This document shows positions 17,565 through 26,954 of a stretch of DNA of 64,000 nt, piece by piece. A model generated the notes under the pieces. The model was given only the letters and a program-made list of their open reading frames with translations. It made no database searches and was not told the DNA's origin. The DNA comes from AP-15 sp963781215. GTDB lineage: Bacteria; Pseudomonadota; Alphaproteobacteria; ATCC43930; CGMCC-115725. The stretch's first letter is position 1. Every line of letters begins with the position of its first letter. The stretch spans positions 1 to 64,000 of the forward strand of contig CAWAFE010000045.1 in assembly GCA_963781215.1 (NCBI GenBank). Direction: 5' to 3'. The translations under genes and the position numbers were made by a program.

Positions 17565-18073
17565 TGGTTGCCACCCTCATCAGCCTTGTCGCCCTGATCG
17601 TCGCCGCATTCTCGTTTTTCGTCGCGTCAGAGCGGTTTCGACTCGACCTCTACAACAAGCGGTTCGACATCTACATGCGGACCGTCAGGTTCTACCAAGC
17701 CCTAATAACCTCGAAGCGGGACAATGAGGACGAGGCGTTTTCCGCGCTGCGGAAGGACTTCATCCTAGCAAGTCGGGAATCCCAATTTCTATTCAGCCCA
17801 GAATCGGGCGTCCACGATCTGCTGACCCGTCTTAACTCGGATTCGTTCAAGATTACCGGACAGAAAGACATGCCGAAGGAACTGCCGCCGGAACAGATTG
17901 TGGCAAACCACAATCAGTTCTGGGGAGCGCAGATGCGCTGGAATTCGAGCATGGAACCGCTGGAGGCGATGATGGCTCCATACCTGAATTATCACTACGT
18001 CTCTGCGCCCTCAGCACTGTTTGGCCGATTTCGGCAATGGGTCTCTCGATCCGTGCGTGGCCTTGGAAGATAG
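17564..18073 (+). CDS. Single-TM protein of unknown function; second gene of the coupled pair
   Basis: 169 residues. An N-terminal hydrophobic helix (VATLISLVALIVAAFSFFVA, residues 2-21) is followed by SERFRLDLYNKRFDIYMRTV, an amphipathic segment typical of small membrane-anchored proteins that accompany accessory modules. The remaining cytoplasmic part is helical and charged, with LPPEQIVANHNQFW and a basic C-terminus. Its start codon overlaps the upstream stop, so it is translated with the nuclease-like gene. No known family was recognised. A membrane partner plus a possible nuclease is compatible with a defence or conflict module, but this is inference. Confidence 0.68.
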   Translation: MVATLISLVALIVAAFSFFVASERFRLDLYNKRFDIYMRTVRFYQALITSKRDNEDEAFSALRKDFILASRESQFLFSPESGVHDLLTRLNSDSFKITGQKDMPKELPPEQIVANHNQFWGAQMRWNSSMEPLEAMMAPYLNYHYVSAPSALFGRFRQWVSRSVRGLGR

Positions 18074-18244
18074 GGCCATTCGTGTCGAGGATCTGAGCAA
18101 GTTGCTCTAGAATGCCGAATTGTGCTCTAACTCCGCGAAAGGTGGCTTTCGGCGCCGGAATCCACCCCCCCTTGCGGAAATTCAAGCCGAGCCACTACCC
18201 AGCGGCGCCGATCCACGGCTCGCGGGGGTCTAATCGGCCAGCGC

Positions 18245-19868
18245 CTATGCCGCCAGGCGCATCCGTTGTCGCACCATGTCCGACACCTTCTCGCCGATCA
18301 TGATCGTCGCCGCATTGGTATTGCCCGAAACGACCGTCGGCATGATCGAGGCGTCGGCGACGCGCAGGCCCTCGATGCCGTGCACCCGCAGGTCCGGATC
18401 GACCACCGCCATCGTATCCACCCCCATCTTGCAGGTGCTGGTTGGGTGATAGACCGTGCCGCCGCGCCGGCGGGCGTAGTCGAGCAGCTGCTCGTCGGTC
18501 TCGATCTCCGGGCCCGGCTGGAACTCCGCGGTGATAAAGCGTTGCATCTGCGGGGTCGCCATGATCCGGCGCAGCAGCTTGAGGCCCTCGACGATGGTTT
18601 GCTGGTCGGTCGCGGTCGCCAGATAGTTCGGATAGACCGCCGGCGGGTCGGCCGGGTTGGCGCTTTTGAGCTCGATCCGGCCGCGGCTTTCCGGGCCGCA
18701 ACTGATAGACGATCGTGGTAAATCCCGACCATGGATGCAGCCCGTCCTGCGGGCGATCGGCGCTGAACGGCGAGCATGAGCATTTGATGTCGGGCGAGGC
18801 CAGCTCTGGCCGGGTGCGCGCGAACAGCGCCGCGGGCGAAGTCCCCATCGCCAGCGGGCCGGTTTTGAACGTGTAGTATTGCAGCCCGGCTTTCAGCTTT
18901 TTCAGATTGCTCTGCATCACGTCGTTGACAGTAATCGGCAATGCGCATTTGAACTTGAGCGGCGCCGAATAATGGTCCTGCAGGCTCTGCCCCACTCCCG
19001 GGAGATGATGCAATACCGGGATGCCGAGCCCCACCAGATGCTCGGCTTTGCCGATGCCGGACAACATCAGTAACTGCGGCGAGTTGACCGCGCCGCCGCA
19101 CAAAATGATTTCGCTCGCGGCCCGCGCGGTGCGGATCTGCCCGTCCTGGCGGAATGTGACGCCGGTGGCGCGCCGCCCGTCGAAGACGATTTTTTCGGTC
19201 AGCGCGTTGGTAATGACGCGGAGATTGGGGCGGGCCATCGCCGGGCGCAGATAGCCGACCGCGGTCGAGCAGCGCTTGCCGTTGCGGGTCGTCGTCTGGT
19301 GATAGCCGACCCCATCCTGGCGCGCGCCGTTGAAATCGTCGTTGCGCGGAAAGCCCAAACTCATCGCGCTTTCGATGAACGCCTCACAGATCGGGTGTTT
19401 ATCGGGTACGTCGGAAACGCAAAGCGGGCCGCCCGTTCCATGGAACGCGTCGGCGCCCCGGGTTTGGTGCTCGGAGCGCTTGAAATAGGGCAGCACATCC
19501 TCGGAAGACCAGCCAGTGTTGCCGAGCTGGCGCCAATGGTCGAAATCCTCGGCCTGGCCGCGGATATAGACCATGCCGTTGATCGAGGACGAGCCGCCCA
19601 GCACCTTGCCGCGCGGCCAGAAGACGCGGCGGTCGGCCGCCCCCGGGTCGGGCTCGGTCTCATAGCACCAGTTGACCGACGGGTCGGCGAAGGTCTTGCC
19701 GAAGCCCAATGGGATGTGAATCCAGCGGTTCTTGTCCTCGCCGCCGGCTTCGAGCAGCAGCACGCGGGTCGCCCTGTCCTCGCTGAGCCGTGCCGCCACC
19801 GCGCACCCGGCAGAGCCGGCGCCGATCACGATGAAATCGGTTTCGATCAGATCCTGCCGGTCGTCCAT
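18245..19868 (-). CDS. GMC-family FAD oxidoreductase (choline dehydrogenase-like), with a frameshift near 18692
   Basis: The N-terminus carries the FAD Rossmann motif IVIGAGSAGCAVAARLSE and the GMC signature GKVLGGSSSINGMVYIRG. The frame is correct to the strand ending YQLRP. The conserved C-terminus (GGTVYHPTSTCKMG, then VVSGNTNAATIMIGEK with the active-site His and Asn) is in the neighbouring frame. Dropping one G of CCCGGAAAGC restores a protein of about 540 residues. As read, translation would run on to 18195 with a nonsense tail. The enzyme oxidises an alcohol; the substrate is unknown. It is divergent from the solute-binding gene at 20016. Confidence 0.84.
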
Positions 19869-20015
19869 CTCGATCCTCCTCCTCGAGCCGCCGTCGGAGT
19901 GTACAGCGGTCCGGCGCTAGTCCGCGACGGGAACGGCGGCAATTGCGCCTCGCTCGGGTCTGATATACGGTAAACGCAAGGCGCCCGCCAGAACGGGCCA
20001 CTGGGAGGAATCAGC

Positions 20016-21605
20016 ATGACCCTATCGATCGTCCGTCCCGCAAATTCCGCGTCTGGCGCTGGGGCGGCAAACTTGACCCGCCGCGACGTTCTGGCGCTGA
20101 GCGCACTCGGGCTCGTCGCCGGCGCTCCCGGCCTCGCCCGTGCCGCCGCGCCCTCGGGGCAGCTGACCTGGGGGGTGCATATCTCGCTGGCTCCGACCTG
20201 GTTCGACCCGGCCGAAACGCCGGGCCTGATCACCCCCTTTATGATCCTCTATGCACTGCACGACGCGATGGTAAAGCCGATGCCCGGCCAGCCGATGGCG
20301 CCGAGCCTCGCCGAATCCTATTCGGCTACGGAAGACGGCATGAGCTACGAGTTCCTCCTTCGCAAGAATATCAAGTTCCACGACGGCGAGCCGGTGACGG
20401 CGGAGGACGTCAAGTTCTCGTTCGAGCGCTACCGCGGCGCGTCTCACGACCTGATGAAGGCGCGGGTAGCCGCGATCGAGACCCCGGACGCGCAGCGTGT
20501 CCGCTTCAAGCTCAATAAGCCGTGGCCCGACTTCCTCACCTTTTACGCGACCGCGACCGGAGCCGGCTGGATCGTGCCCAAGAAATACGTCGAGAAGGTC
20601 GGCGACGACGGCTTCAAGAAGGCGCCGATCGGTGCCGGTCCCTATAAGTTCGTCTCGTTCACGCCGGGTGTCGAGCTGGTGTTCGAGGCGTTCGACCAGT
20701 ATTGGCGCAAGACCCCGAGCGTCAAGCGGCTCGTGCTCAAGGTGATCCCCGAGGAGTCGACCCGGCTGGCGGCGCTCAAGCGCGGCGAGGTCGACATCGT
20801 CTATTCGATCCGCGGCGAGCTCGCCGAAGAGCTGCGTAGCACTCCGGGGCTGACCCTGAAACCGGTGGCCTCACCGGCCACGTTCTGGCTCTATTTCGCT
20901 GACCAATGGGATCCGAAATCGCCCTGGCACGACGAGCGGGTGCGACTGGCTGCCAATTTGGCTATCGACTGCAAGACGATTAACGAGGCCCTCACCCTTG
21001 GTTACTCGAAGCTGACGGACAGCATCATCCCAATCAGCTACGATTTTTACTGGCAGCCGCCGCCTTCCGTGTACGATCCAGTCAAGGCCAAGCAATTGCT
21101 GGCGGAGGCGGGTCATGCCGGCGGCTTCGACGCCGGGGATTACTACTGCAACTCATCGTATTCCAATGTCGGTGAGGCAGTGCTGAATAATCTTCAAGAG
21201 GTTGGTATCCGTTCGAAGCTCCGGCCGATCGAGCGGGCAGCTTTCTTGAAAGGCTGGAGTGACAAGATTTACAAGAATCTCATCCAGTGCGGCAGCGGTG
21301 CTTTCGGCAACGCCGCGACCCGCCTCGATGCCTTCATCGTCAAGGGCGGGACCTATGTCTACGGCAGCTATCCCGACATCGACGCGCTGGCCCCGCAGCA
21401 GGCGACCGAGCTCGATCGCAAACGGCGTGCGGCGATTCTGCAGAAGATGCAGCAGCTCGTGCAGGAGAAATCCGTCGTCGCGCCGATCTGGCAGCTGGCG
21501 TTCATCAACGGCGTCGGGCCGCGGGTTGGCGAGTCCGGGTTCGGCCTGATCACCGATTTCGCCTACACGGCACCCTACGAGGACATCACGATCAAGAGCG
21601 CCTGA
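20016..21605 (+). CDS. ABC transporter substrate-binding protein, peptide/nickel (SBP_bac_5) family
   Basis: 529 residues. The N-terminus has a twin-arginine-type signal, TRRDVLALSALGLVAGAPGL, with cleavage likely after ARA, so the mature protein is periplasmic. FHDGEPVTAEDVKFSFERY is the family 5 signature, followed by PIGAGPYKFVSFTPG. No permease or ATPase gene lies beside it; the next gene is an MFS transporter. A 102-codon C-terminal piece of a close paralogue lies at 23354-23659 after that gene, so a duplication and deletion has occurred here. GGAGG precedes the ATG. Confidence 0.9.
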   Translation: MTLSIVRPANSASGAGAANLTRRDVLALSALGLVAGAPGLARAAAPSGQLTWGVHISLAPTWFDPAETPGLITPFMILYALHDAMVKPMPGQPMAPSLAESYSATEDGMSYEFLLRKNIKFHDGEPVTAEDVKFSFERYRGASHDLMKARVAAIETPDAQRVRFKLNKPWPDFLTFYATATGAGWIVPKKYVEKVGDDGFKKAPIGAGPYKFVSFTPGVELVFEAFDQYWRKTPSVKRLVLKVIPEESTRLAALKRGEVDIVYSIRGELAEELRSTPGLTLKPVASPATFWLYFADQWDPKSPWHDERVRLAANLAIDCKTINEALTLGYSKLTDSIIPISYDFYWQPPPSVYDPVKAKQLLAEAGHAGGFDAGDYYCNSSYSNVGEAVLNNLQEVGIRSKLRPIERAAFLKGWSDKIYKNLIQCGSGAFGNAATRLDAFIVKGGTYVYGSYPDIDALAPQQATELDRKRRAAILQKMQQLVQEKSVVAPIWQLAFINGVGPRVGESGFGLITDFAYTAPYEDITIKSA

Positions 21606-21804
21606 CGCCCGAGCCGAAGACGCAGTGGCCGCCCGGCGTCCGCTGCGTCCGTCAACGGTTGGCGGTGCCGATCAAATTAAACGGACATCCGACGGTTGCC
21701 CGGCTTCCGCTATTGCATTACTGTCGGCGCCAACGCGTAAAGCAAACCCCAATCCACCTCCTCCGAGCGTGGCCCAAGGGTTGACCAGTTGAACGGAGGC
21801 TATC

Positions 21805-23193
21805 ATGCTGGATCTTCTCGAGCAGCAAAAATCTTTGACAATCAATCAGTGGAAAATCTTCACGGCTTGCTTGTTCTCGATAGTTATCGATTTCTTTGAT
21901 TTTGCCCTGATCGGTTTCGTCCTGGCGTTTTTCGTAAAGGATTGGCATCTGACGTTCGGGCAGTCGGGGGCGATCCTCTTTGCCTCGGGGATAGCGGCGA
22001 TCCCGGGCGGGATTTTCTTTGGTTGGCTCGGCGACAAGATCGGCCGGCGCAAGGTGTTCATGATAATGATCCTGACCCTCTCCTTCGCGACCGGCGTGAT
22101 GGCGCTGGCGCCGGAGAACGGGTGGATCTTCATCGCGACGATGCGGTTCATCGTCGGTTTGGGGGTGGGCGGGCTCGCCGCGGTCGATTTGCCATTGCTG
22201 CAGGAGTTCGTGCCTGCCTCGAAGCGCGGCTGGGTCAGCGGCCTGTCGATCGGCTTGTTGCCGCTGGGTCCGTTGCTGGCCGCGCTGTTCAGCGCGTCGC
22301 TCGGCGCGATCATCGGCTGGCGCGGCTTGTTCGCGATCGGGCTGGTGCCGGCGGCGTTTGCGTTTGTGATCCGCCTCTGGGTCCCGGAATCGCCGCGCTG
22401 GCTGTTTGGCCAGGGGCGCTTTGAGGAGGCGCGCCGTTCGCTCGCCTGGGCGCTCAAGGTGGACCCTGGCGAGATTCAGCTGCCGGCGTCACTGCCCGAG
22501 CAGCCGCATGGGTCGTGGCTCGAGCTGTTCAAATATCCGCGCAGCATCGCTGCAGGGATCATGACCGGGCTGAGTTCAACGGGCGCGGTCGGCGTGGCGC
22601 TGTGGGGCGCCACCCTGCTGGTGCTGGTGCTTAAGGTCACGCCCGCCGAGGCGGCTTACCTGTCGGTGTGGATCGCGCTGGTTGGCATCCCCGGACGGGC
22701 CGTCGGCGCCTGGCTGTCTGATGCGCTCGGACGCCGCCCAGCCGGGGTTCTGCTCGCGATTGGTGCGGGCTGCGCGACGGCGCTCGCGGGCTATCTGCAT
22801 GGCATCTATCTCGGCGCCACGTCGGCGTTCTTCCTGTTGCTGCTGGTGGCCAGCTTCTTCTCGAACGCCAGCTTCTCGGTCGTCTTCCCATATATGGCGG
22901 AGCTGTGGCCGACAAAGCTGCGCGCCAGCGGCTTCGGCCTCGTCTACGGTTGTTCGAACGTCGCCAAGTTTATCGGCCCGGCCGGCCTCGCGGTCATCGC
23001 CGGCGCCACCAACTACGTCGCTCCAAAGGCGACGCTCGACGCGCTGACGCCGGCCTTTATCTATTTCGCCGCGTGGTATCTGCTCGCGGTTGGCGCCTTC
23101 CTGTTCGTCGGCATCGAGACGCGCGGCCGCACGATCGAGGAACTCGATGCGGTGCTGGCCAGATCCGCACCTGCCAAAGCCGTGGCGTCGTAG
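21805..23193 (+). CDS. MFS transporter, 12 TM (AAHS/sugar-porter-like)
   Basis: A 462-residue inner-membrane transporter. The MFS loop 2-3 motif is GWLGDKIGRRKVFM, and TMRFIVGLGVGGLAAVDLPL marks the fourth helix. The loop 6-7 segment WVPESPRWLFGQGRFEEA and the second-half motif AWLSDALGRRPAG are present. The C-terminus IETRGRTIEELDAVL is typical of metabolite:H+ symporters. The substrate is probably an organic acid or aromatic compound by family; this cannot be refined. GGAGGC lies 6-8 bases upstream of the ATG. The gene lies between a complete solute-binding gene and the remnant of its paralogue. Confidence 0.9.
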   Translation: MLDLLEQQKSLTINQWKIFTACLFSIVIDFFDFALIGFVLAFFVKDWHLTFGQSGAILFASGIAAIPGGIFFGWLGDKIGRRKVFMIMILTLSFATGVMALAPENGWIFIATMRFIVGLGVGGLAAVDLPLLQEFVPASKRGWVSGLSIGLLPLGPLLAALFSASLGAIIGWRGLFAIGLVPAAFAFVIRLWVPESPRWLFGQGRFEEARRSLAWALKVDPGEIQLPASLPEQPHGSWLELFKYPRSIAAGIMTGLSSTGAVGVALWGATLLVLVLKVTPAEAAYLSVWIALVGIPGRAVGAWLSDALGRRPAGVLLAIGAGCATALAGYLHGIYLGATSAFFLLLLVASFFSNASFSVVFPYMAELWPTKLRASGFGLVYGCSNVAKFIGPAGLAVIAGATNYVAPKATLDALTPAFIYFAAWYLLAVGAFLFVGIETRGRTIEELDAVLARSAPAKAVAS

Positions 23194-23353
23194 GGGTGAA
23201 GCAGTTCTACCGCGATCTGAATTAAAGCGAAGACATTCATTCGGTTTAGGAATGGCCGAAATCTGCTGCGAGCGGCCGTCTGCCCCACTACGATAGAATC
23301 GCGTGTAAGCGCCGGAGGAGAAAATCTCTCGGTGAAGCGGCCGGGCAGTCCGG

Positions 23354-23659
23354 TTGCACGGCAACGCCGCCACCCGGCTCGAAGCGTTTGTCGTCAAGGG
23401 CGGCACATATGTCTACGGCAGCTGGCCCGACATCGACGCGATGTTCGAGGAGCAGGCGGCCGAGACCGACCAGAAGCGGCGCGCCGTGATCCTGCAGAAG
23501 ATCCAGGAGGTCGTCACCGAGCGGGCGATTTTCGCGCCGATCTGGCAATTGGGCTTCATCAACGGCGCCGGGCCGCGGGTCGGCAAATCCGGGTTCGGCC
23601 TGATCCCGGGCTTCGCCTATACCGCGCCTTGCGAGGACATCGCGATCAAGGGCGCCTAG
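23354..23659 (+). pseudogene. C-terminal remnant of an SBP_bac_5 solute-binding protein
   Basis: 101 codons closely similar to the last 100 residues of the protein at 20016-21605: GNAATRLEAFVVKGGTYVYG, then APIWQLGFINGAGPRVGKSG and FAYTAPCEDIAIKGA. The first 430 residues, including the signal peptide, are missing. The upstream sequence has no family similarity. It is therefore a truncated paralogue rather than a functional small protein, although a TTG could start translation at 23354. Confidence 0.82.
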
Positions 23660-23725
23660 CCGGTCGACAGGCCGGCCGCCGGGCCGCTAGGATCGGCGAA
23701 TGCATCGAACGCAGAGGCCATCGAC

Positions 23726-24436
23726 ATGACCCGCCATTTCGGCGTCTTGATCCCGTCGACCAACACCACCGTCGAGACCGAATGCCGGCTGCTGCCGCCC
23801 TTCTATCAGGCGCATGTCGGGCGGCTGATGACGAGCGCGCCGGGCCAGACCTTTTCGCCGCCGCGAGATGACGATCTCGATTACCAGTCGCGCCTCCTCG
23901 GCACCGCCAAGGTCGAGATGGTGATCCTGGCGCAGACCTCGGCGAGCGTCTTCGCCGACGATTACGACGAGGTCACGACGCAGCGGATGAGCGAAGGCGC
24001 CGGCGCCCCGGCGGTGACCTCGGCGCAGGCGATCGGCCGCGCGGTACGGGCTTTAGGGGCGCGCCGCATCGGGCTGGTCTCGCCCTATTCGGCGGCGGTC
24101 AACCGGCGCGCCGCCGATCTGTTCCAACGCAAGCACGGGCTCGAAACCGTCGCCCTCGAAGGCTTCGGCGCGACAAATTCCTACGCGATCGGCAATCTCG
24201 GCCCGGAGCACGCGCGCGACGCCTTCCGCCGCATCGACCGGCCGGAGATCGAGGTCCTCGTCGTCCCCGGCGGCAACTTTCCGACGATGGCCTCAATCGC
24301 CGAATGGGAGCGCGAGTTCGGCAAGCCCGTCGTCACCACCAACCAGGCGTCGTTCTGGGCGATGCTGGTCATGCTGAAGACCGGCGACAAGGTGCCCGGC
24401 TACGGCCGCCTGCTCAACGAGGCGCCGGCCGGTTAG
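23726..24436 (+). CDS. Maleate isomerase / arylmalonate decarboxylase family protein lacking the usual cysteines
   Basis: 236 residues, beginning MTRHFGVLIPSTNTTVETE, the classic start of the family. Enzymes of this group use one cysteine in each half. Here the first site reads VILAQTSASVFADDY and the second VLVVPGGNFPTMASI, with no cysteine at either expected position, so racemase/isomerase chemistry by the two-Cys mechanism is unlikely. The overall fold seems intact (IGLVSPYSAAVNRRAADLF, GATNSYAIGNL). A related gene begins at the left edge of the window. A ligand-binding or altered-mechanism role is possible. Confidence 0.78.
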   Translation: MTRHFGVLIPSTNTTVETECRLLPPFYQAHVGRLMTSAPGQTFSPPRDDDLDYQSRLLGTAKVEMVILAQTSASVFADDYDEVTTQRMSEGAGAPAVTSAQAIGRAVRALGARRIGLVSPYSAAVNRRAADLFQRKHGLETVALEGFGATNSYAIGNLGPEHARDAFRRIDRPEIEVLVVPGGNFPTMASIAEWEREFGKPVVTTNQASFWAMLVMLKTGDKVPGYGRLLNEAPAG

Positions 24437-25080
24437 AGCCTGACCCAAAAGTTTGCACGGCCCAATTGTCGGCAGCGGCCGACCGCTTTGGAACCCACAG
24501 CCGCCGCTCAGCCTCGGTGGCGGGAACCGCTCTTGATGCCCCACAGCCGACCTTCGACCCAGCGGAAGCGGCCGCCTCGGGTTGCAGCGGTTATTCCCGA
24601 ATTGCTCGGCCGGCGATACCGCCAACCCGAAAGTGGACCGTCAGAGATCGGCGGCGCGAAGCAGCGGGTCGGGCTCATGTAGCCCTCGCCCCATCTTGAT
24701 CCGAGGACCAGACAGCAACAGTTCCTGGTGCTCGGGCTTGCGGAGCTGATTGGGTAATCAGCACATGGGCGAGACGGGCTTGCGGCTAATGTATGATTTC
24801 GCGCTCGTCCCTCGATCCGCCTTAATCCCAAATTCTCGCTCACACAGCGATCGGTCTGCCAAACGACAAGGTTCCAGCTGGTCCTGCCGGCGTCCAGCCC
24901 TTGCAGAACGCTCGGATTGGGACTACCCTGCCTTCGTGGCCGCCAAATTGGTTGTTCATCGGGGAAATCCCGGATCAGCTGGGGCTAACCGCAGTCGATG
25001 ACACCAAGAGACTACAATCCCAGATGAATGTGTTCTGGTTTGAAGGCCGCATGAAATCGTCCCCAAAGGAGGATCAAGAC
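24437..25080. other. Intergenic gap with repeat copy C and no recognisable gene
   Basis: About 640 bases. The left third carries the dispersed repeat copy C. The remaining sequence has short open frames on both strands but no family signature, and no ribosome binding site that pairs with a convincing start until AAAGGAGGA at 25065-25073, which serves the small gene at 25081. Confidence 0.5.
24504..24542 (+). repeat. Degenerate dispersed repeat, copy C
   Basis: CCGCTCAGCCTCGGTGGCGG followed by GAACCGCTCTTGATGCCCC matches copy B (16420-16458) at 32 of 39 positions and is more distantly related to copy A (15154). Confidence 0.5.
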
Positions 25081-25338
25081 GTGACATCTAAATTCGTCTG
25101 TAGATCGTTCATGATCATTAGATCATCTATAATCATTTTCGGCATGGTCGTTGGCATGTCCCTCTCGACGAACGCCGAAACTGTCAAGGTGACGGCTGAG
25201 GCATCAACTGACGGCTCGTTCACCATCGCCCAAACCAACGGCCAGAACCGCCGGGACACCCGGCAGGACTGCCGTCAGGATCAGGGGGCTGTCGGCGCGG
25301 ACAAGCGCAACTGCAAACAGCAGGGACGCCAGAATTAG
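25081..25338 (+). CDS. Small secreted protein with a signal peptide
   Basis: 85 residues from a GTG start, with a near-perfect AAAGGAGGA site 7 bases upstream that decides the start. The N-terminal 32 residues are a signal peptide: hydrophobic core IIRSSIIIFGMVVGMSLS, cleavage probably after TNA. The mature part is short and polar, and the C-terminus RQDCRQDQGAVGADKRNCKQ holds two cysteines about 15 residues apart, suggesting a disulfide. Similar tiny periplasmic proteins occur in rhizobia-like bacteria. Function unknown. Confidence 0.66.
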   Translation: MTSKFVCRSFMIIRSSIIIFGMVVGMSLSTNAETVKVTAEASTDGSFTIAQTNGQNRRDTRQDCRQDQGAVGADKRNCKQQGRQN

Positions 25339-25474
25339 TCGCGGCACTGCCGCGCGTCGCGTATCAACGTCGTCAGCGTGTAGCGCACCGGCTCGGCATT
25401 CGGGACAGCTTGTTGCCGGTTCCACTCGGCGATGAAGCGCGTCAAGCCCTTGGCCTCACCGTGAGCATCGTAAA

Positions 25475-25880
25475 TTAATAGGTCTCGGGTACAAAGCGCT
25501 GACTCGATAGCTTTGGGCGCTTGTAGCCAGTATCGGGTTGCCGTGGAGGCAGCTCGATCTCGACAGGGTCCATTTCGTTATAGGGAACTTGCGACAGCAG
25601 ATAGACAATGCAGTTGAGCCGCGCCCGCTTTTTATCATCAGAATTCACGACATACCACGGGCTCACCTTAGTGTCGGTTTGGGCGAACATAAGGTCCTTT
25701 GACTGTGAATAATCGACCAATGCCGGCGGGATTCGATATCCATCGTGCTAAGCTTCCAGCGTTTGATCGGATTGCGCATGCGGTCTTGGAACCGTTTCTC
25801 CGGCTCCTCGTCATTCACTGAAACCCATACTTGACGAGAAGCTTTCCACACGGCGCGATGTTGCGGTGGCGCTATGCGGA
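25475..25880 (-). pseudogene. Frameshifted C-terminal remnant of polyphosphate kinase 2 (PPK2)
   Basis: Minus-strand segments in successive frames read LLVKY, then VSVNDEEPEKRFQDRM and NPIKRWKLSTMDIESRRHW, then VDYSQSKDLMFAQTDTKVSP and WYVVNSDDKKRARLNC. These are contiguous blocks of PPK2, the enzyme that uses polyphosphate to phosphorylate nucleotides. At least two single-base frameshifts (about 25722 and 25837) are needed to join them. The N-terminal half with the Walker motif is absent. The fragment is dead. Confidence 0.78.
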
Positions 25881-25918
25881 TCTCTCACCAATTGGATTGA
25901 GACTATCATAAAAAAACC

Positions 25919-26068
25919 TTGAACGACTTGCATCAATGGATTAAGGAGTTGCCGTCCATTCCCGAAGGGACAACAATCGAGTGGACGCTTGGCGATGACG
26001 ACATGAGGGTCGGATACATCGGCGACTGCATCGTTGTTATGCGGACGCTCGAATTGCCGCCTCGATAA
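25919..26068 (+). CDS. Possible 49-aa protein or gene fragment
   Basis: A TTG-started frame reading NDLHQWIKELPSIPEGTTIE, then WTLGDDDMRVGYIGDCIVVM and TLELPPR. The composition looks protein-like, with a balanced mix of charged and hydrophobic residues, and the frame ends 14 bases before the DUF502 gene. No ribosome binding site is visible and the start is weak, so it may be the tail of a lost gene. Confidence 0.3.
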   Translation: MNDLHQWIKELPSIPEGTTIEWTLGDDDMRVGYIGDCIVVMRTLELPPR

Positions 26069-26082
26069 TCCCGGAGACCCAG

Positions 26083-26676
26083 ATGAGAGCGGTTGCTGGA
26101 TTCGTGAAAACCACGCTGATCGGCGGCCTCCTCATCGTCCTGCCGGTCTATATCGCGGTGCTGTTGATCCTGAAGGCCGTCCAAGGTCTTGTGACTGCGG
26201 TGAAGCCGATCACGGCTGCAATCCCCGGTTCCGTGAAATTTGAGGAGATCCTGGCGATTTTAATACTCGCCGCCATTTGCTTCATCGCCGGTTTGATCAT
26301 CCGCACCAGGGCGGGTTTACGAGCGAAGAATCTTATTGAACGGAGGGTACTACAAAGGCTCCCCGGCTACACGCTGTTGCAGGGCCTCACCGGACGCGTC
26401 ATGGGTCAGGCGGACGACCCGGCATTCGCGCCCTGTCTCGCCGAGATTGAGGAGGCACTGGTTCCGGCACTGATTGTCGAGGAATTAGAAAACGGTTCCT
26501 ATACGGTGCTGGTGCCTTCGGTGCCGACGCCGATGGCTGGAGCGGTCTACATCCTACCGCCCGAACGAGTGCACCCTGTGGATGTGCCATTTACGGCAGC
26601 ACTCAGGGTTTTCACGAAATGGGGTGCCGGGTCCAGTGAGTTCGTCCAAGCCATGGAGGCGGCGAATAAGCGATAA
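26083..26676 (+). CDS. DUF502 family membrane protein
   Basis: 197 residues. Two N-terminal membrane helices are seen: TLIGGLLIVLPVYIAVLLIL (residues 11-30) and ILAILILAAICFIAGLIIRT (about 56-75). The cytoplasmic DUF502 domain follows, with PGYTLLQGLTGRVMG and the conserved VPSVPTPMAGAVYILPPERV block. The family is widespread and uncharacterised; plant relatives act in protein trafficking. No operon partner with known function is nearby. The start at 26083 follows CCGGAGACC. Confidence 0.85.
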   Translation: MRAVAGFVKTTLIGGLLIVLPVYIAVLLILKAVQGLVTAVKPITAAIPGSVKFEEILAILILAAICFIAGLIIRTRAGLRAKNLIERRVLQRLPGYTLLQGLTGRVMGQADDPAFAPCLAEIEEALVPALIVEELENGSYTVLVPSVPTPMAGAVYILPPERVHPVDVPFTAALRVFTKWGAGSSEFVQAMEAANKR

Positions 26677-26954
26677 GTGACGATTTCCGGCGGCGCGGCC
26701 TGGGCCTGGGGACGCAGTACGCCGAGCCGGCGCAAAGCCCTTCACAAATTGATTTGCCGACCTTAGCCCTCGCTCGCCCGCCATTTTTGGGTCAGGCTCC
26801 TAGCTATTATTGGTTCGCGCCAGACGCTTTGTCACCCCCCGCGTCCTACCGTCGGTGTGACGAAGATTTTTTGGGATGTGATCTGTCGGAATTGCTCCAC
26901 CAGATATCCCGCAAATTGTAGTTCCGCAGCCGACGGCAAGCTCGCGCTGCTTCG

